DNA of 15,915 nt. It comes from Pirellulales bacterium. GTDB lineage: Bacteria; Planctomycetota; Planctomycetia; Pirellulales; Thermoguttaceae. Under the pieces are notes generated by a model. The model was not told the origin of the DNA and searched no databases. It was given only the letters and a program-made list of their open reading frames with translations. Of the stretch, positions 12,930-15,915 are shown piece after piece (position 1 is the first letter of the stretch; the number at the start of each line of letters is the position of its first letter). The translations under genes and the position numbers were made by a program. Location of the stretch: NCBI GenBank assembly GCA_030607895.1, contig JAUWJC010000024.1, forward strand, positions 1 to 15,915. Reading direction: 5' to 3'.

Positions 12930-15784
12930 TGGATGTCGGGGTTTCCAAGCGTTTTGAGCAATTCCCAGCGGACCTGATCTTTTGGCGCACAGCCGCGCAA
13001 GGGCGGGCCGGAACCGATCACGGTGACTTTCGCCCGGCCGCGCAAACCGTCGGGGCCCTTGCAGGTGAACTTCACCTGGCTGCTGCCGGCGGTCAGCACG
13101 GGAACGTCGCCCTGAGGCTGCACGTCTTTGACCAGCGCTCCGCGGGCATCGTAGAGCTTGCAGTCGGACATCGAGGCGAATTCCAGATAGGCCCCGCTTT
13201 CCAGCACGACCGGAAAGACAATGCGGCGGCCGGCGATCTCTACGCTCGGGTTCTCCAACTTGATCTTGACGGTCCGCAGTGCCTTGATCGGGCTGAGCAA
13301 GCAGGTCACGCTGCCGCCCGGCGGCAGGTTGTTGAAGAAGAGGTTCAACTCGCTTATGTGCCCTCGGATGACGGGCGAGCGGTAGACTGCATAATGACCC
13401 CCATAGGGCCATTTGTAGTCGCCGAATTGCTCGGCATCGCGTTCGCGTAGCAGCAACTCGAAGTATCGCCAGCCGGTGAAGTCGATCTTCACGTAATGCT
13501 CGCCGGTGGCGTGCCAGTACTGGCGTGGACATTTCAGTTGCAGGTTAAGCAATTCGCCTTTGCCGTCGCCGTGAATCCAGACCCCAATGGCGCCCTGCTT
13601 ACTCATATCCACGTCAGGCTCGAACAATTTGGCCGCCTTGGCCCAAGCGCCGTGTCGCGAGGCGGCCTTGCTGGTGGCCGAGTACCGTCCGCTGAGCGAG
13701 CCGACCTTGGCCTGATCGGTCGAGTTATCCAGCTTTCCGGACACTCCCGGCGCGGCACTCTTGGTGTTGAACTGGTCGGGCTTGGTGAAGTCGGCCAGAA
13801 CGACCGACTCGGTGCTCTCGTACGGCTCGACCGAGTAGAGGGCCTGGATGCGCAGCTTCACCGGCTGGGTGGCAAAGCGGTTCTCCACCGTCCAGGCGTT
13901 GGTGCCGTTGTCGAGCGCCGTTATCTTGTGCGTCATATAGTCGGTTGGGATGAACTGCCAAACGCCGTCGGCGGCGCGGACTAGCCGAAACTCGTCTTTC
14001 TCCTTGCGCAGCGCCGCGCGAAGCTCCTTGGAAAAGTAGCCGGCCAGCCGGAGCCGCTCGTATCGGCCGATCATCGTCAGGTATTCGTCCTGCCGGCCGT
14101 TGGGCGGGTTCTTGCTGGGTGCAAGTGCCTGGAACGACATGGGTGCGTCGATTGCCAACGCCTTCGAGCAGAGATACTCGACCTCGTCGGGCAGTTCGGC
14201 GTCGCGGTTTGCGTTGGGCCCGAAGATGGCCCACCAACCCAACTGGGCCGGCATCAGCGTAGTCTTGCGATACTGCTCGGTTGCCCGGCAGTGCAGATCG
14301 ACGAACCGCTTGAGTGCCCAGTTCGGATAGTCCCAGGCCCCGATCCGCGAGTGGAACACCCAGGAGGGCTGTCCCCAATTGCTGGCTTCGACCAGTGCCG
14401 GCCGCTTGAGCCGGGTGAAGATGGCCTTGCTCATCTTGGCCACCCCATGCCAGCCGCCCGGCATCCCTTCGGCGCCGTCCATGTAAATCTGATCGAAGCC
14501 ACACGTATTGTAGACGTTGGCAATGGCGTCGGCCACCTCGTCGACCAGCGTGGAGTTTTCGTCCGGATGAAAATCGTAGTGCCTGAACAGGTGATCCACG
14601 GTCGCCCCTTTCTTGTGCGAACTGGGCCTGGTGCCGAACGCGCCACGCTTGCATTTGGTGAAACCGTACGGCGGCTCGCGCGAAAGGCCGCTGAACTGGA
14701 TCAACTCGTCGTCAACGCGGACCACGTTCCCCCGACTCGCATAGGCCCAAACCGTGTCGAACTCGTCCGGTTGCTCGACGGTGAGCACCGTCTGCTGTTT
14801 CTCGTCGATCGGGGCCGCCAGGGTGAACGAGGCGTCGACGGCCAGCCGCCGGTCGGGCACGGGCGTGACCCAGGGGTCGTGCGGCGAAATGCAGCCGGTC
14901 AGGGTGTGCATTCCAGCCTTCAGACCGGCCGCGTGGATTTTGTCGACCACGGCCTTGAGGCTTTCCAGCCCGCGGGGAAAAAGGTTTTTACGCGGCTCGT
15001 AGTGCCCCAGCGACCGGGCCCAGCCGTTGAGATGTATTGTGGTAATGCCCGCTCGCTTGGCCATTGCGATCCAGTCGTCGACGTTTTTTTCCGACACGGA
15101 TGCGAAGGTATAGGAGCCGCGGTTCTCTTGTGCATCGAGTGCAAACGGGCCGCCCAACAGCGAATAGGGCAGGCCTTCGCTTTTGACAATTTCCTTGAGC
15201 ACCGTGCGAACCTGACCGGCCGGACAGGCCGCGACGGCCATCTTGGCGCCGATCAGCCCGTGCTTGGAAGAACATACTGCCGACAAGGTGACCGGGCGGC
15301 CGCCCACGCTTGCCAGCATCTGGAGATTCGCCGGCCGGATCGCCACGGCGAACTCATCGTCGGCCGCCACGCAAGACATCCCGCTTACGTACTTGCCCGA
15401 CGTGACGGCCAGGTTGCCAAGCACAATGCTGTCGACACCAGGGCTGCTAATCGACTCGATCTCGAAGACGAAATAATGCTTCTTGCAGATAGCCTTCAGC
15501 ACGACCGTTGTGGCTGCCTTCTCGAACTTGAGGGTCATTTTGCCGTCGGCAAACGTACATGCGGACGGCACGTGAGCGGCGCCGTTCTTCCGCAGCGTGC
15601 AGAGGTTCCGCTTGCCCGGCAACGCGCACCGCTCTTTGCCCGCCTGTTTGTCGACGAGGCTCAGGTTGTAGCCCGTCGGGCTGATGAGCCAGGTTGCGAA
15701 TTCGTTTTCCAGTTTAATGTCGTCAGCCCGGGCGAACGTCGCCATGCACACCGCCAGAAAAGCCGCCGTTAGTTTTGTGAACAT
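12926..15784 (-). CDS. Secreted glycosidase-like protein with TIM-barrel-type core
   Basis: The 952-residue protein begins with a signal peptide (residues 1-20, cleavage after FARA). A beta-rich region (about 22-200) precedes a barrel-like region (about 220-600) with strand-end motifs ITTIHLNGW (247-255), LKAGMHTLTG (288-297), DQIYMDGAEG (431-440) and LVEASNWG (464-471). D436 or E439, and E467, are the best catalytic candidates, by analogy with retaining glycosidases that use strands 4 and 5; this is inference. Residues about 335-398 form an inserted module with GAFGT and SHKKGATV. Residues about 690-850 look like a carbohydrate-binding beta-sandwich, followed by another beta-rich end. I cannot assign a CAZy family. 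AAAAGGAA (15800-15793) is a good ribosome site. Polysaccharide degradation outside the cytoplasm is likely. Confidence 0.8.
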   Translation of the reverse strand: MFTKLTAAFLAVCMATFARADDIKLENEFATWLISPTGYNLSLVDKQAGKERCALPGKRNLCTLRKNGAAHVPSACTFADGKMTLKFEKAATTVVLKAICKKHYFVFEIESISSPGVDSIVLGNLAVTSGKYVSGMSCVAADDEFAVAIRPANLQMLASVGGRPVTLSAVCSSKHGLIGAKMAVAACPAGQVRTVLKEIVKSEGLPYSLLGGPFALDAQENRGSYTFASVSEKNVDDWIAMAKRAGITTIHLNGWARSLGHYEPRKNLFPRGLESLKAVVDKIHAAGLKAGMHTLTGCISPHDPWVTPVPDRRLAVDASFTLAAPIDEKQQTVLTVEQPDEFDTVWAYASRGNVVRVDDELIQFSGLSREPPYGFTKCKRGAFGTRPSSHKKGATVDHLFRHYDFHPDENSTLVDEVADAIANVYNTCGFDQIYMDGAEGMPGGWHGVAKMSKAIFTRLKRPALVEASNWGQPSWVFHSRIGAWDYPNWALKRFVDLHCRATEQYRKTTLMPAQLGWWAIFGPNANRDAELPDEVEYLCSKALAIDAPMSFQALAPSKNPPNGRQDEYLTMIGRYERLRLAGYFSKELRAALRKEKDEFRLVRAADGVWQFIPTDYMTHKITALDNGTNAWTVENRFATQPVKLRIQALYSVEPYESTESVVLADFTKPDQFNTKSAAPGVSGKLDNSTDQAKVGSLSGRYSATSKAASRHGAWAKAAKLFEPDVDMSKQGAIGVWIHGDGKGELLNLQLKCPRQYWHATGEHYVKIDFTGWRYFELLLRERDAEQFGDYKWPYGGHYAVYRSPVIRGHISELNLFFNNLPPGGSVTCLLSPIKALRTVKIKLENPSVEIAGRRIVFPVVLESGAYLEFASMSDCKLYDARGALVKDVQPQGDVPVLTAGSSQVKFTCKGPDGLRGRAKVTVIGSGPPLRGCAPKDQVRWELLKTLGNPDIQ

Positions 15785-15850
15785 CTCGATTGTTCCTTTT
15801 GGTTAGTCGTTGTGAAAGAATAACTTGACCGAATCGGCAACTGGGTGGCA

Positions 15851-15915
15851 CGTCCCTGAGCGCAGCGAAGGGCGTGTTTTTCCGGCTCCCACGCCCTTCG
15901 CTGCGCTCAGGGACG
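15851..15915. repeat. Long palindrome truncated by the window edge
   Basis: Bases 15851-15876 and 15890-15915 are exact inverted copies (26 bp) around a 13-base loop (15877-15889). The left arm begins CGTCCCTGAGCGCAGCGAAG. The arms may continue past the window end. It lies 66 bases upstream of the glycosidase-like gene and shares the TCGCTGCGCTC core with the repeat at 148-180. Confidence 0.75.

Noticed and set aside
12930..13532. Longer open frame for the YkgJ-type gene
   Set aside because: The extra residues are a shadow of the glycosidase-like gene and carry no family sequence; ATG 12929 is the coupled start.
14291..15772. 493-codon plus-strand ORF
   Set aside because: It is antisense to the glycosidase-like gene, which has a signal peptide, a ribosome site and coherent domains.
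1..15915. CRISPR array, tRNA or rRNA gene, integrase or transposase
   Set aside because: No regularly spaced direct repeats, cloverleaf, rRNA-like sequence or transposase motif was seen; the repeats present are palindromes or short tandems.

Overview
The window is a GC-rich chromosomal segment of bacterial origin. Three things suggest a planctomycete, probably of the Pirellulales type. The first is a 992-residue membrane protein with two VWA domains around an amidotransferase-like segment. The second is a TsaC-phosphatase fusion. The third is an unusual density of short palindromic and low-complexity dispersed repeats between, and even inside, genes. This placement rests on gene style and recalled repeat motifs, not on a marker gene, so it is an inference.

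Layout, left to right. At 1-172 lie repeats only. A minus-strand gene for a double-VWA membrane protein follows (173-3151). A 450-base non-coding stretch then carries a duplicated relic-like repeat. Next is a minus-strand gene of lower GC (3605-5974) for an unrecognised protein with a zinc ribbon and a PD-(D/E)XK-like nuclease motif. It is preceded by a 19-codon leader ORF that has the strongest Shine-Dalgarno site seen here. A second copy of the relic-like repeat lies on its other side (6306-6371). A good sigma70-type promoter (6437-6466) then drives a plus-strand fusion of threonylcarbamoyl-AMP synthase with an arginine-phosphatase-like domain (6560-7681). A 760-base gene-free stretch (7682-8445) holds a MITE-like 203-bp element and a nested hairpin.

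From 8446 to 12442 runs a plus-strand peptide ABC transporter operon: binding protein, OppB-type permease and OppC-type permease. The genes are joined by GTGA and ATGA overlaps, and no ATPase gene is present in the window. The binding-protein gene is notable. A perfect 27-bp inverted repeat with a 27-base loop (81 bases, exactly 27 codons) sits in frame inside it, and its last ~46 codons run through other repeat sequence. After 70 bases of heptamer repeat come two minus-strand genes, again joined by an ATGA overlap. In transcription order these are a large secreted glycosidase-like protein (15784-12926) and a small YkgJ-type cysteine-cluster protein (12929-12513). The window ends in half of a strong palindrome.

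No CRISPR array, rRNA, tRNA, integrase or transposase gene was found. The best candidates for something undescribed are the zinc-ribbon/nuclease-like gene with its leader and flanking repeats, the in-frame palindrome in the transporter gene, and the secreted glycosidase-like protein.
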